A program made the translations under genes and the position numbers. 64,000 nucleotides of DNA from the NCBI RefSeq assembly GCF_000315485.1, contig NZ_JH992943.1, forward strand, positions 81,594 to 145,593. The letters are read 5' to 3'. Position 1 is the stretch's first letter. Every line of letters starts with the position of its first letter. Positions 35,790-45,759 of this stretch are shown one piece after another. The notes beneath the pieces were generated by a model, which was not told where the DNA came from, ran no database searches, and saw only the letters and a program-made list of their open reading frames with translations. The stretch comes from Bacteroides oleiciplenus YIT 12058. GTDB taxonomy: Bacteria > Bacteroidota > Bacteroidia > Bacteroidales > Bacteroidaceae.

Positions 35790-35972
35790 TTATTTATGAC
35801 GATTCGCCCTTTTCTTCCGTATATCCGCCTTCATTTTGGCAGCACCGGAACCATGTTTTCCGGTAACATACGATTTTTTCTTGGCTTTAGTCTTTACCTT
35901 TCCATCTTCCTTTGGTTTGTCTTTTTTTCCTTTAAAGACAATACCGCCCATCATTGCATCTTCTACACTCAT
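35790..35972 (-). CDS. Small Lys-rich hypothetical protein
   Basis: This is a 60-residue, very basic protein: an N-terminal SVEDAMMGGIVFKGKK followed by a Lys/Arg-rich tail (KAKKKSYVTGKHGSG, IRKKRANRHK). It ends exactly at the terminator hairpin. The overlapping + strand frame (35745-36077) is hydrophobic and has no such landmarks, so the - strand is preferred. Nucleic-acid or ribosome binding is possible from composition alone. Confidence 0.5.
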   Translation of the reverse strand: MSVEDAMMGGIVFKGKKDKPKEDGKVKTKAKKKSYVTGKHGSGAAKMKADIRKKRANRHK

Positions 35973-36082
35973 ATACTCGGTTTCTTTTTATTATTATTCT
36001 TAAGCCAGCACAAAGATAGTTTTTTTCTGCTAATGGATGGCATTTTTCGTATCTTTGCGACAATTTTTAAAGACTGAATAGA

Positions 36083-36814
36083 ATGAATACTGCTCTGCTT
36101 TCCACTGACAAAGACCCGATGGGGGCTGCCATTGCTGATTATTTTAAACGACATAAGGCTGACCGCCTACGAGTTTTTTCTTCACAATTTGATGAGGACG
36201 AAATACCGGTTAAAGAATTATTCCGTACGGAAAAGCAAATGCCCGTTCTGGAACGGAGTGCCCTACAATTGGCTACAGGCAAAATTCTGGATGTGGGTGC
36301 CGGAAGCGGTTGCCACAGTCTCGCCTTGCAGGAAGCGGGTAAAGACGTGCATGCCATTGATATTTCACCCCTCTCAGTAGAGGTAATGCTGCAACGAGGT
36401 GTTCGACACGCTACCTTGACCAATTTGTTCGACGAACACTTCTATGAGTCTTACGACACGATATTAATGCTGATGAATGGTTCGGGCATCATCGGAAAAT
36501 TGGAAAATCTGCCTGCTTTCTTCAGAAGGATGAAGCAACTGCTTCGTCCAAGTGGCTGTATTCTTATGGATTCCAGCGATTTACGCTATCTATTTGAAGA
36601 AGAGGATGGAAGTTTTGTTATCGACCTGGCAGGAGATTATTATGGAGAAGTAGATTTCCAGATGCAATATAAGGATGTTCAGGGAGAGTCGTTCAACTGG
36701 CTTTACATTGATTTCCAAACTCTCAGTCTTTATGCTGCCGAGAATGGCTTCCGAGCAGAATTACTAAAAGAGGGAAAACACTATGATTATTTAGCCAAGT
36801 TGACCTTAAAATAA
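36083..36814 (+). CDS. Class I SAM-dependent methyltransferase
   Basis: The 243-residue protein has the SAM-binding glycine loop at 68-76 (ILDVGAGSG), motif VHAIDIS, and a later LLRPSGCILMDSSDLRY. The C-terminal part is less typical; the substrate is unknown. A TATCTTTG box near 36050-36057 lies about 25 nt upstream of the ATG. The last codons are inside a terminator hairpin. Confidence 0.85.
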   Translation: MNTALLSTDKDPMGAAIADYFKRHKADRLRVFSSQFDEDEIPVKELFRTEKQMPVLERSALQLATGKILDVGAGSGCHSLALQEAGKDVHAIDISPLSVEVMLQRGVRHATLTNLFDEHFYESYDTILMLMNGSGIIGKLENLPAFFRRMKQLLRPSGCILMDSSDLRYLFEEEDGSFVIDLAGDYYGEVDFQMQYKDVQGESFNWLYIDFQTLSLYAAENGFRAELLKEGKHYDYLAKLTLK

Positions 36815-36825
36815 GGTCAACTTGG
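36795..36825. terminator. Terminator overlapping the methyltransferase stop
   Basis: CCAAGTTGACCTTA (36795-36808) and TAAGGTCAACTTGG (36812-36825) form a perfect 14-bp stem with a 3-nt loop. The stop codon TAA opens the right arm. It also serves the convergent thioredoxin-like gene. Confidence 0.75.
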
Positions 36826-36837
36826 ATTGTTGGTTCT

Positions 36838-37377
36838 TTATTTCTTTGCCAGCATTTCGTCTATCTTCTTCACCAGTGCGGCAAATTCTGTCTCATTGTA
36901 CAAGCGGGTAAGCATCACAATGCGGCCATCCTTGTCAATAAGCACATTGCGGGTGATTCCAGCTTTACGCAGCGCATATTTGGCAAATATATCTGCACCG
37001 GGATCCAAGCCCAACGGATAAGTAATGCCGGTTGATTTACCGAATGCAATCACTTTATCCAGCGGTTCATCACGGTCTATTCCGATAAGGGCGAAACCGG
37101 AGTTGTCTTTATGTTTCAACCAAATATCCTTTTCAATGAAAGGCATCTCCTTACGACAAACACCACACCAACTGGCCGTGAACTGCAACATCACCACCTT
37201 ACCACGAAGCTCGGAGAGGGTGACTTGCTTACCATCTGTCAGGGTAATGGTAAAATCGGGAGCCATCTCCCCTACTTTCACTATGTAACCGACATCATCG
37301 GCAGCAGCTTCCTGCGCTTTGCCCGACAGGCTACAAATAGCGAACAGGATAAAAATCAGACTTTGTACTGTTTTCAT
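36838..37377 (-). CDS. TlpA-like periplasmic thiol-disulfide protein
   Basis: This 179-residue exported protein (signal peptide ending near GKAQ) has a single thioredoxin-fold domain of the TlpA/ResA type. The active site is Cys71-Gly-Val-Cys74 in TASWCGVCRKEMP, and the cis-Pro region is KAGITRNVLIDKDGRIV. It probably reduces or oxidises periplasmic protein thiols. It is 25 nt downstream of the permease gene on the same strand and could share its transcript. Confidence 0.88.
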   Translation of the reverse strand: MKTVQSLIFILFAICSLSGKAQEAAADDVGYIVKVGEMAPDFTITLTDGKQVTLSELRGKVVMLQFTASWCGVCRKEMPFIEKDIWLKHKDNSGFALIGIDRDEPLDKVIAFGKSTGITYPLGLDPGADIFAKYALRKAGITRNVLIDKDGRIVMLTRLYNETEFAALVKKIDEMLAKK

Positions 37378-37402
37378 TAATCATCTATTTTTTAAGTTTT
37401 AC

Positions 37403-39268
37403 TCAAAACGGAAACAATAACGGGAGCACAAATATCATCACAATTCCCATAATTATCTGTAAAGGCAAACCAACTTTAACATAATCCATGAATGTATAAC
37501 GTCCCGCCTGCATCACCAGCGCATTGGGTGGAGTAGAGAACGGAGAAGCAAAACACATACTTGCTGCCACGGTAACGGCAAACAGGAATGGAAAAGGACT
37601 CAACTCCAACTGTATGGCAGACTGGAGAGCAATCGGAGCCAGAAGTACCGCCGTAGCCGTATTACTGATAAACATAGTCATCAGCGAAGTAGTGAAGTAA
37701 ATACCTGCCAACAGCACATATGGTCCATAACTACCAAGCCCGTTCACCAATGATTTAGAGACTAAATCGGATGCTCCGGTCTTTTCCAGAGCCAACGACA
37801 TAGGCATCATGGCAGCAATCAGTACGATACTTTCCCAGTTGATAGTCTTATATGCTGCCTCAACATTGCGGAAACAGCCGGTAAGTACCATCAGCAGTCC
37901 TGCAATCATCACCGCCGTTACGGGAGCAACAGGAATGAAATCGAACATCATCATTACCACCATTCCCAGCATAATAAGCGCAGCAACAGGTGCTTTATGA
38001 TTAAGTGTCACTTTTGCAGCCTCAGCCAGCGGTTGACCAAGTACTACCCAATCCGAAGGGTCATCATTCAGCCGGGCTATATTCTCCCAAGTACCCTGCA
38101 CCAGCAATACATCTCCCGAATGCATTTTCTCATCTTTCAGATTCTTTAGGATATACTGGCGTTTGCGCTGAATACCCAGAATGTTCACACCGAACTTCTC
38201 GCGGAAACCAGAATCTTTCACCGGTTTGTTCACCAGATTAGATGCAGGCATCAATACGATTTCAGCAATACCGATTTCAGTGAATTCCAGTTCTTCACTC
38301 TTAGATTCCACTGCGCCTTCCGCCGTATGTGTATCCAGCAACTTCAATGCATTTTCTTCAGCAAGACGTTTCACATTGGAAAAGTCGCCCAGCACATAGA
38401 GAATATCATTCTCCTGAATAACCGTATTAGCAGCAGCCATCTCCTGGCTCATCGTCTTGAAGAAATGACGGCGGGAAGAAGAAGATTGGCGGCGAACTTC
38501 CATAATTCCCGCATTATAGCGCTGCGGGATGTTCAATTCTTGTATGGTTTTTCCGGCTAAAGGAGATTTGCTTTCCACTTGCACCCTGCATAAGTTCTGG
38601 AACAATTGGTATTCTCCTGCCAATTCTTTCAGTGATTTATTCTTTTTCCCTTTACGAGTTTTATCTCCCTTCTTTGTTAGAAACATCTTGCTCAACGGGA
38701 TTAACACTATCAACCCGACAGTTACGCAAACCAGTCCCACAGGGGTAAATGAAAAGAAAGTAAGTGGCGCATATCCCGCAGAGGTCAGTGCTTCTTGGAT
38801 AACAAGGTTAGGCGGTGTACCAATCAACGTCATCATACCACCCATACTACTGGCAAATGCGAGCGGCATCAGCAAGCGGCTGACATTGATTTGTGAACTC
38901 ATAGCCATACTGACTACGATAGGAAGCATCAAAGCCACTGTTCCGGTATTGCTGACAAAGGCACCGATAAAGGCTGTCACCAATATAATAAGAACAAAAA
39001 GTTTCAACTCACTGTCACCGGCCAATTTCAGGATACGACTGCTTATCATCTTCGCCAATCCTGTCTGGAAGATAGCGCCGCCCACAACAAACAGCCCGAT
39101 CATCATTATCACTACGGAGTTGGAAAAGCCCGTCAGTGCCTCCTCCGGTGTCAGGATACCGGATACTATTAATAACACTAGTGCACAAAGTGCCACTAAA
39201 TCTGAGCGTACTTTGCCACTCATGAAAAATATCGCAGAAAGAAATAAAATAATGAGGGTAATATACAT
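37403..39268 (-). CDS. SLC13/DASS-type permease with two RCK_C domains
   Basis: This 621-residue membrane protein has a first hydrophobic half (LVALCALVLLIVSGILTPEEALTGFSN motif, TVALMLPIVVSMA, LIGTPPNLVI), a cytosolic insert of about residues 215-385 and a second hydrophobic half (ANTATAVLLAPIAL-like, FSTPPNALV). The insert holds two TrkA-C/RCK_C-like domains (LAGKTIQELNIPQRYNAGI, NILGIQRKRQYILKNLKD). The family carries dicarboxylates, sulfate or other anions with sodium; the substrate is not deducible. Confidence 0.85.
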   Translation of the reverse strand: MYITLIILFLSAIFFMSGKVRSDLVALCALVLLIVSGILTPEEALTGFSNSVVIMMIGLFVVGGAIFQTGLAKMISSRILKLAGDSELKLFVLIILVTAFIGAFVSNTGTVALMLPIVVSMAMSSQINVSRLLMPLAFASSMGGMMTLIGTPPNLVIQEALTSAGYAPLTFFSFTPVGLVCVTVGLIVLIPLSKMFLTKKGDKTRKGKKNKSLKELAGEYQLFQNLCRVQVESKSPLAGKTIQELNIPQRYNAGIMEVRRQSSSSRRHFFKTMSQEMAAANTVIQENDILYVLGDFSNVKRLAEENALKLLDTHTAEGAVESKSEELEFTEIGIAEIVLMPASNLVNKPVKDSGFREKFGVNILGIQRKRQYILKNLKDEKMHSGDVLLVQGTWENIARLNDDPSDWVVLGQPLAEAAKVTLNHKAPVAALIMLGMVVMMMFDFIPVAPVTAVMIAGLLMVLTGCFRNVEAAYKTINWESIVLIAAMMPMSLALEKTGASDLVSKSLVNGLGSYGPYVLLAGIYFTTSLMTMFISNTATAVLLAPIALQSAIQLELSPFPFLFAVTVAASMCFASPFSTPPNALVMQAGRYTFMDYVKVGLPLQIIMGIVMIFVLPLLFPF

Positions 39269-39509
39269 ATAGATATAAAATTTGTCTATTTATAAACACT
39301 TCAACACCATTTTTTGTTCTATGAGGTTGCAAATATCACAAAAATCAGAACGATAGACAAGAGGATGAATCCTTTTTGAACTAAATAAACGACAAATATC
39401 TCACTAAATTCATAATAAAAGCTGGATTATTAACAATATATTCATACCTTTGAATCCGGGAACAATAGTATAGGCTTACCTCTTTTATCAGTTAAATTCT
39501 ATAACAATA

Positions 39510-42500
39510 ATGGGAAACGACAACACAATTACAGGCACTTTCAACGGAACAGTTCACTTGGAATACCTGCCATGTATTAATTATGCAATGATCCACAATC
39601 ACGTGCCTTCATGCAATTTCTGCGAACTAATGAATAACGATGAGGTTGACTGGAACCACATCAAAGTTTCGATAGACGGAGAACTGATTAAGCATTCGGA
39701 AAGTATTTTGGAGATAATCCCCAAGGGACAAAACGTACAAATCAATAGTCTGGAAATATTCCCCGAAAACAGAAAACTGATAGAACTGACAGAAGGCATC
39801 GACACCCACTTCAACCTGACCATTACCATTTCAGATGAAATAGCTCATCAACAGACATTCCCCATCAAACTGATGGCTTACGACCAATGGACCGGTGCCA
39901 GTATTATGCCCGAACTTTTAGTTACTTTTGTCACTCCCAATCACCCTATACTTTCAAGAATAAGCGTAAAGGCTTCACAGTTTCTTGAGAAATGGACGGG
40001 CAGCTCTGCCTTAGATGAATACCAGACACAAAATCCCAATCGTGTGCGGGCGCAGGTGGCTGCCATCTATGAAGCTCTACGATCTGAATCTTTGATATAT
40101 TCTACGGTTCCAGCCAGTTTTGAAACGATGGGACAACGTATCCGTCTGGTGGACAATGTACTCACCAGTAAATTGGGCACGTGCATAGATCTGACTTTAC
40201 TTTATGCTTCTTGTCTGGAAGCAAATGGTATTCATCCCCTTCTTGTTTTATTGAAAGGGCATATATTCGTAGGTGCATGGCTGACAGAAGATATCTATCA
40301 CCAGACTGTGGGAGACGATGCTTCTTTCCTACTAAAAGGAAGCGCAAACGGCATTAGCGATATTGTATTGGTAGAAACGACTGCACTTACATCTTCTCAG
40401 AATATCTCGTTTGAAGAAGCGGTAACGACAGCTCAAAGGGAACTCAAAGAAGAGAGTAACTTTGAACTGTTCATTGATGTATATAGATGCAGGCTCGATA
40501 AAATCCGCCCATTACCACAGCGCATAAATCATAACGGTGAGTGGCAAATAGAAAACAATGGGATAGAGCATGAAAATGCAACCAGAAAAGTAAATCAGTT
40601 GGACCGGTACGAAATAAAGCTGGATGACAGCAAGGATGAGATTACCAAGCAGGTTATTTGGGAAAGGAAGTTGCTGGACTTCTCCCTGCGCAATAACCTG
40701 ATTAATATCAGGCTTGGCAGAAGGGTCATACCTTTCATCTCTTTTGCCATCGACCATCTGGAGGACCACCTGCAAGCCGGAGAGAATTATCAGATATTAG
40801 CCAGCCCTACCAAAAGTAAAATAGAACCCGGTGAAACAGGATTGTATGATTCTTCACTCTGGAAAGAGAGCCTGGAAGAGCTAGTAATCAGTGAACTGAA
40901 AAACAAAAAGATTCGCTCCTATCTGACCGAAAGCGAGCTACAAAACTCACTCAAATTCGTATATCGAACTTCACGGACTGCCATTGAAGAAAATGGTGCC
41001 AATTCATTGTTTTTAGTCTTAGGTGTCCTAAAATGGTATGAATCCACTAAGAGCGTGAAACCTCGCTTTGCTCCTATCCTGCTACTGCCGGTAGACATCA
41101 TACGACGTGGTGGTACAAGCGGATATATCATCCGCACAAGGGATGAAGAGATTATACTGAACATAACGCTGGTAGAATTATTAAAGCAACAATTTGGGGT
41201 AAATCTCTCCGGACTTAACCCATTGCCGAAAGACGACAGCGGCGTAGATCTAAAAAAAATATTTGCTGCGATTCGTACCTGCATCCGCAACATGAAAGGC
41301 TGGGATGTAGTAGAAGAATCTATGTTAGGGTTATTCTCATTCAACAAGTTTGTCATGTGGAATGACATCCACAGCAATGCGGATAAGTTAAAAGAGAATC
41401 CCATTATAGCCAGCCTGATGGAAAACCGTATCCAATGGCAGGATACGACTCCGGAAGTTGATGCCAGAGAAATAGACAAAAATTGCAAACCTATCAACTT
41501 TTCCATTCCTGTCGATGTGGATTCTTCTCAACTGGAAGCCGTCATAGAATCAGGAGAAGGGAAGAGTTTTATACTGCACGGTCCTCCGGGAACCGGAAAA
41601 TCCCAGACTATCACCAATATGATAGCAAATGCCTTGTACAAAGGAAAACGCGTACTATTTGTTGCAGAAAAAATGGCAGCACTTTCTGTAGTACAAAACC
41701 GTCTGACCAGAATAGGATTAAGCCCATTCTGTTTGGAACTACATTCCAATAAGGTTACTAAATCTCATTTCCTGGCTCAGCTTCAAAAAGCCATAGAAGC
41801 TATTCATATCCAATCTCCGGTTGAGTTTGAAAGTACTTCCACACAATTGTTTGAGCGGAGAAGAAAGCTGATTGATTACATGGAAGCATTGCATCATCCT
41901 CATGCGTCCGGCTTTTCTCTTTATGACTGCATTACAAATTATCTGTCTATACAAGGGGATGAACTCTCAATTGACTTTTCCCTATTGAATGGCATCACAA
42001 AAGATAAACTTACAGCATTTTGCGAGAAGATACAGGAATTGGATACAGTTTTCCTGATAACAGGACATCCACAGGAACATCCATTAAAAGGATTAGAACC
42101 GTACAATACTTCCTTAGAAAATTGCCAAAAGTTGCAAAATGGATTCAGACATCTCATAGATTTATTCAATCTGATTACAGCCAATAGAAAATCTCTTTCA
42201 AACAATCTGGGAATCTCAATACCGGATAGTTGGGAAGGAATCAACTGGATGAGTAAAATAAGTGATTTACTACTTTCAATTCCATATCTGAACAAATCAT
42301 TATTAGAGATAAGCGGAAATGCCAACCTGATAGAAGAGTGGAAAGATATTATCCTGTCAGGTCGTGAACGAGACCGGATGCAAACAGAACTGGGCAAAAA
42401 CTATGCACCGCAAATTCTTCAAGAGAACGTATTCATCCTCCAACAAGAATGGAAAGCAATTGAGATGAAGTGGTTCTTACCGAAATTCTTCGCAAAACGT

Positions 42501-45302
42501 TCCTACCTCAAGAAACTAAGACTTTACAATACGAGTTTACAGGCAGCACAAATACCCGGGCTTTTAGAAAGGCTTGATGCTTATCAAAAAAATAATAAAA
42601 TAGTCCAGGAACAGTCTTCCGAATTATCATCCTTCTTTGGTTTCTTTGGAAAAAAGAATAAGGAGAGATGGGATGATATTGCTTCCATATTAGAAAGTCT
42701 GCCGATGATTTACAGCGCTTTAATGGATTTTGCTGAGATAATCCAACAGCCGTTCACAGAAGTCCTTAATCAATTTACAAGTAAGGTTAGCATTGATTGG
42801 AACACACTTCAACAGTCTAATGAAGATGCATTCAGACAATCCATCAATACCATCAATGAACTGAATGCAGTTCTTAATGGACTGAAAGACCTATGCTACA
42901 TGCAAATGCCTGACAACGACCTCGAAATGAAATTACCAGTCCTCCTTAACACATGGCTGGCACATTTCAATCTGATTAAAGATTGGGGACAATGGTGCAT
43001 CCGCAAGAAAGAACTAGAGTCCCAACATCTTTCCGAAGTAATCAACTATATCACCGATAAACACAAAACAGGATTAGAAGCGGCAGATGCATATATGAAA
43101 GGTGTTTATCATCAATTAGCAATAAAGACCGTTGATGCAGATGAGACTTTGCGACTTTTCAACGGATTGCTGTTTGAGGAAATGATTAATAAGTATAAGC
43201 TGCTGACTACAGAATTTCAGGAATTGAGTAAAAAAGAGCTATATTGCAGATTGGCAGCAAAGATACCTTCCCTGACAATGGAAGCTGCATCCAGCTCCGA
43301 GATAGGAATCCTGAAAAGAAATATCTCCAATGGAGGACGTGGTACGTCCATCCGAAGAATCATAGACCAAATACCAACCTTGCTGCCCAAACTGTGTCCA
43401 TGCATGTTGATGAGTCCGATATCAGTAGCGCAATATATTGATCTGGATGCAGAGAAGTTCGACCTTGTCATCTTTGATGAAGCTTCCCAGATGCCTACCA
43501 GTGAAGCTGTCGGTGCGATAGCCCGGGGTAAAGCATTGGTTGTGGTAGGCGACCCCAAACAAATGCCGCCAACAAGTTTCTTTTCCTCTTCACAAGTCGA
43601 CGAGGAAGAAGCTGAATTTGATGATATGGAGAGTATCTTGGATGATTGTATCTCACTGTCAATTCCATCCCGCTATCTAACCTGGCATTACCGTAGTAAA
43701 CACGAAAGTCTGATTGCTTTCAGCAATTCCCAATATTACAATGGGAAATTATATACTTTCCCTTCCGTAGACGACAGGGTCTCAAAAGTACGCTTAGTTC
43801 AGGTCAATGGTTCGTATGACAAAGGACGTACACGCAGTAACCATGCAGAAGCAGAAGCGATTGTGAAGGAAATACTGCATCGTTTGCAAACACCGGAACT
43901 CTCCGAAAGAAGCATAGGTGTAGTGTCTTTCAGCCAGGTACAACAGAATCTGATAGAAGACATGTTGATAGAGGAATTGAACAAATATCCGGAATTAGAA
44001 GAAAAAGCTTTCCAAAGTAATGAACCTATCTTCATTAAGAATCTGGAGAATGTGCAAGGTGATGAACGGGATATCATACTTTTCTCTATAGGATACGGGC
44101 CAGACAAGAATGGCAATGTCTCTATGAATTTCGGTCCGCTGAACAATCAAGGTGGTGAGCGCCGTCTGAATGTGGCCGTATCCCGTGCCCGCTATGAAAT
44201 GATTATCTTCTCTACCTTGCGTTCTGAGCAAATAGATTTGAAACGTACCAAGTCCAGAGGCGTGGAAGGATTAAAGAAATTCCTGGAATTTGCAGAACGT
44301 GGCACCTCTCCTATTCCGGCAGTCCAACTTCAGAATCAAAAACAAAGTGATTTAATAACTCTGATAGCGCAAGAACTTACTCAGCGCGGTTATAAAGTGG
44401 ACACTCTGGTAGGACGTTCAAACTTTAAGGTTGATTTGGCTATTGTAAACCCGGAGCAGCCGGATACATATATCTTAGGAATATTGTGTGACGGCAAAAA
44501 TTATTATGAAACCAAAACCACCAGAGACCGTGAGATTGTGCAACCCAACGTCTTGCAGATGCTTCACTGGAATGTCATGCGTGTATGGTCCGTCGATTGG
44601 TTTGAGCATAAAGAGAATGTAGTGGAACGCATTATCAAAAAGCTGGAGGATGTAAAGAAAGTAAAAGTAGAAGAACAATCTCCCCTTCCAATACAGCCTG
44701 CTGTTCTGAAAACATTCAGCATAGAAAATGAACCTGTTGTAGAATTAGTGAACAGCCGCGAGAAAGAATATGTTTTTGCTGATTTGCCAGAAATAAGCTA
44801 TAGTACGGATATTGACAAGGTAATGACCTCATCCTATCAGGTAAAAAGGCAACTTGAGCAAATTGTACGAATTGAACAGCCTATAACGAATACCTTGTTA
44901 TATAAAAGAATCTTGCGCATCTGGAAATTGACAAGAGTGACCACCCGGTTACAAGGATTCATTGACGATCTTCTCAAAGATGTATATAAAGATCCCTTAT
45001 CGGGAAATTCTATTATCTACTGGGAAAGCGAAGAGAAGGCAAAAAACGCTGACTTTTACCGCATCAATTCCAAACGTGACATTCTGGACATTCCTGTTTT
45101 AGAGGTAATGAGTGCCGCCCGCTATGCTATAGAACAACAGATTTCCATGCCGATAGAAGACTTAAAACGGCTGACTTCCCAGCTTCTGGGTTTCAGCAGA
45201 AAAGGAGCAAATTTAGATATGGTGACGGAACAGGCTATACAAATTCTGATTAATAGAGGAATATTCAAGTGTACAGATGGAATGGTATCCATGAACAATT
45301 AA
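39510..45302 (+). CDS. DUF4011-SF1 helicase-Vsr-like nuclease protein (Hhe-type defence)
   Basis: This giant 1930-residue protein resembles the single-gene anti-phage system Hhe. Residues 1-150 are beta-rich. About 165-265 are transglutaminase-like, with Cys225 in LGTCIDLTLLYASCLEANG and His251 in LKGHIFVGAWL. DUF4011 starts near Trp384 (WERKLLDFSLRNNLINIR). The SF1 helicase has Walker A GPPGTGKS at 691-698, Walker B IFDEAS at Asp1323-Glu1324, GDPKQMPP, and motifs V/VI (ENVQGDERDIILFS, RRLNVAVSRARYE). A Vsr/PD-(D/E)XK-like nuclease follows (Asp1642, Asp1661-Gly-Lys1663), then a DUF3320-like C-terminus. It stands alone; TACCTTTG at 39445-39452 is a likely -7 box. Anti-phage function is inferred from family resemblance. 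Confidence 0.85.
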   Translation: MGNDNTITGTFNGTVHLEYLPCINYAMIHNHVPSCNFCELMNNDEVDWNHIKVSIDGELIKHSESILEIIPKGQNVQINSLEIFPENRKLIELTEGIDTHFNLTITISDEIAHQQTFPIKLMAYDQWTGASIMPELLVTFVTPNHPILSRISVKASQFLEKWTGSSALDEYQTQNPNRVRAQVAAIYEALRSESLIYSTVPASFETMGQRIRLVDNVLTSKLGTCIDLTLLYASCLEANGIHPLLVLLKGHIFVGAWLTEDIYHQTVGDDASFLLKGSANGISDIVLVETTALTSSQNISFEEAVTTAQRELKEESNFELFIDVYRCRLDKIRPLPQRINHNGEWQIENNGIEHENATRKVNQLDRYEIKLDDSKDEITKQVIWERKLLDFSLRNNLINIRLGRRVIPFISFAIDHLEDHLQAGENYQILASPTKSKIEPGETGLYDSSLWKESLEELVISELKNKKIRSYLTESELQNSLKFVYRTSRTAIEENGANSLFLVLGVLKWYESTKSVKPRFAPILLLPVDIIRRGGTSGYIIRTRDEEIILNITLVELLKQQFGVNLSGLNPLPKDDSGVDLKKIFAAIRTCIRNMKGWDVVEESMLGLFSFNKFVMWNDIHSNADKLKENPIIASLMENRIQWQDTTPEVDAREIDKNCKPINFSIPVDVDSSQLEAVIESGEGKSFILHGPPGTGKSQTITNMIANALYKGKRVLFVAEKMAALSVVQNRLTRIGLSPFCLELHSNKVTKSHFLAQLQKAIEAIHIQSPVEFESTSTQLFERRRKLIDYMEALHHPHASGFSLYDCITNYLSIQGDELSIDFSLLNGITKDKLTAFCEKIQELDTVFLITGHPQEHPLKGLEPYNTSLENCQKLQNGFRHLIDLFNLITANRKSLSNNLGISIPDSWEGINWMSKISDLLLSIPYLNKSLLEISGNANLIEEWKDIILSGRERDRMQTELGKNYAPQILQENVFILQQEWKAIEMKWFLPKFFAKRSYLKKLRLYNTSLQAAQIPGLLERLDAYQKNNKIVQEQSSELSSFFGFFGKKNKERWDDIASILESLPMIYSALMDFAEIIQQPFTEVLNQFTSKVSIDWNTLQQSNEDAFRQSINTINELNAVLNGLKDLCYMQMPDNDLEMKLPVLLNTWLAHFNLIKDWGQWCIRKKELESQHLSEVINYITDKHKTGLEAADAYMKGVYHQLAIKTVDADETLRLFNGLLFEEMINKYKLLTTEFQELSKKELYCRLAAKIPSLTMEAASSSEIGILKRNISNGGRGTSIRRIIDQIPTLLPKLCPCMLMSPISVAQYIDLDAEKFDLVIFDEASQMPTSEAVGAIARGKALVVVGDPKQMPPTSFFSSSQVDEEEAEFDDMESILDDCISLSIPSRYLTWHYRSKHESLIAFSNSQYYNGKLYTFPSVDDRVSKVRLVQVNGSYDKGRTRSNHAEAEAIVKEILHRLQTPELSERSIGVVSFSQVQQNLIEDMLIEELNKYPELEEKAFQSNEPIFIKNLENVQGDERDIILFSIGYGPDKNGNVSMNFGPLNNQGGERRLNVAVSRARYEMIIFSTLRSEQIDLKRTKSRGVEGLKKFLEFAERGTSPIPAVQLQNQKQSDLITLIAQELTQRGYKVDTLVGRSNFKVDLAIVNPEQPDTYILGILCDGKNYYETKTTRDREIVQPNVLQMLHWNVMRVWSVDWFEHKENVVERIIKKLEDVKKVKVEEQSPLPIQPAVLKTFSIENEPVVELVNSREKEYVFADLPEISYSTDIDKVMTSSYQVKRQLEQIVRIEQPITNTLLYKRILRIWKLTRVTTRLQGFIDDLLKDVYKDPLSGNSIIYWESEEKAKNADFYRINSKRDILDIPVLEVMSAARYAIEQQISMPIEDLKRLTSQLLGFSRKGANLDMVTEQAIQILINRGIFKCTDGMVSMNN

Positions 45303-45385
45303 AGTTCATGGACGCACTACCCCCAGATACGTCTATGACAATTTATAAAAGCTGAGAAATTCAACTCAGTATGGTTTAAAACAAA

Positions 45386-45414
45386 AAATCCGAAACCTTT
45401 AAGATTTCGGATTT
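45386..45414. terminator. Terminator between the Hhe-like gene and tRNA-Cys
   Basis: AAATCCGAAA (45386-45395) pairs perfectly with TTTCGGATTT (45405-45414), with A/T-rich flanks. It lies directly downstream of tRNA-Cys on the - strand and about 85 nt after the Hhe-like stop, so it may serve both. Confidence 0.7.
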
Positions 45415-45421
45415 CTCATCG

Positions 45422-45493
45422 AGGTTCCTGGCGGATTCGAACCGCCGTACACGGTTTTGCAGACCGCTGACTAAGCCACTCATCCAAGGAACC
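45422..45493 (-). tRNA. tRNA-Cys (GCA)
   Basis: The - strand folds as a cloverleaf: acceptor GGTTCCT/AGGAACC with discriminator T, anticodon stem GCGGT/ACCGT around loop CTGCAAA (anticodon GCA), and T arm GGCGG-TTCGAAT-CCGCC. A U discriminator is the known identity base of tRNA-Cys. CCA is not encoded. Confidence 0.95.
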
Positions 45494-45543
45494 GTCTTTT
45501 TTGTTTGCGGTTGCAAAGGTAGTACATTTTTTGAATATACCAA

Positions 45544-45759
45544 CTATCCGCAGCATTTTTTCTTCTTTTCTTTTTTAGCGACACTGCACTCTGCACGCTT
45601 CTCGTCCATCAATCGCTTTAATTCACAACCGGTTACGCAATTAGCACACGGATTACCATTTTCTTTTGTCCGGCGAAGAAAAGTATAAATACCCCAACCG
45701 ATCCGAACAATACACAATAGTAACAGAATTGCCACTACCCATTGTTGCCAGTTCATCAT
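45544..45759 (-). CDS. FeoB-associated Cys-rich membrane protein
   Basis: This 71-residue protein has one N-terminal membrane helix (WVVAILLLLCIVRIGWGIYTFL) and a cytosolic Cys cluster, CANCVTGCELK, plus terminal KKKKCCG. Its ATG overlaps the feoB stop by 4 nt. Such small proteins (FeoC-like or FeoB-associated) sit downstream of feoB in Bacteroides and probably assist ferrous-iron uptake. Confidence 0.85.
   Translation of the reverse strand: MMNWQQWVVAILLLLCIVRIGWGIYTFLRRTKENGNPCANCVTGCELKRLMDEKRAECSVAKKEKKKKCCG

Noticed and set aside
35745..36077. 110-codon hydrophobic + strand open frame
   Set aside because: It overlaps the terminator hairpin and the small basic gene and runs into the methyltransferase promoter; it has no Shine-Dalgarno sequence.
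38529..39272. 247-codon + strand open frame
   Set aside because: It is antisense to the well-supported SLC13-type permease and shows no domain, so it is a shadow of that gene.
39269..45500. Hhe-like gene as an island integrated at tRNA-Cys
   Set aside because: No direct repeat of the tRNA-Cys 3' end was found near 39270-39510; only GAGGTT is shared, which is chance. No integrase is present.
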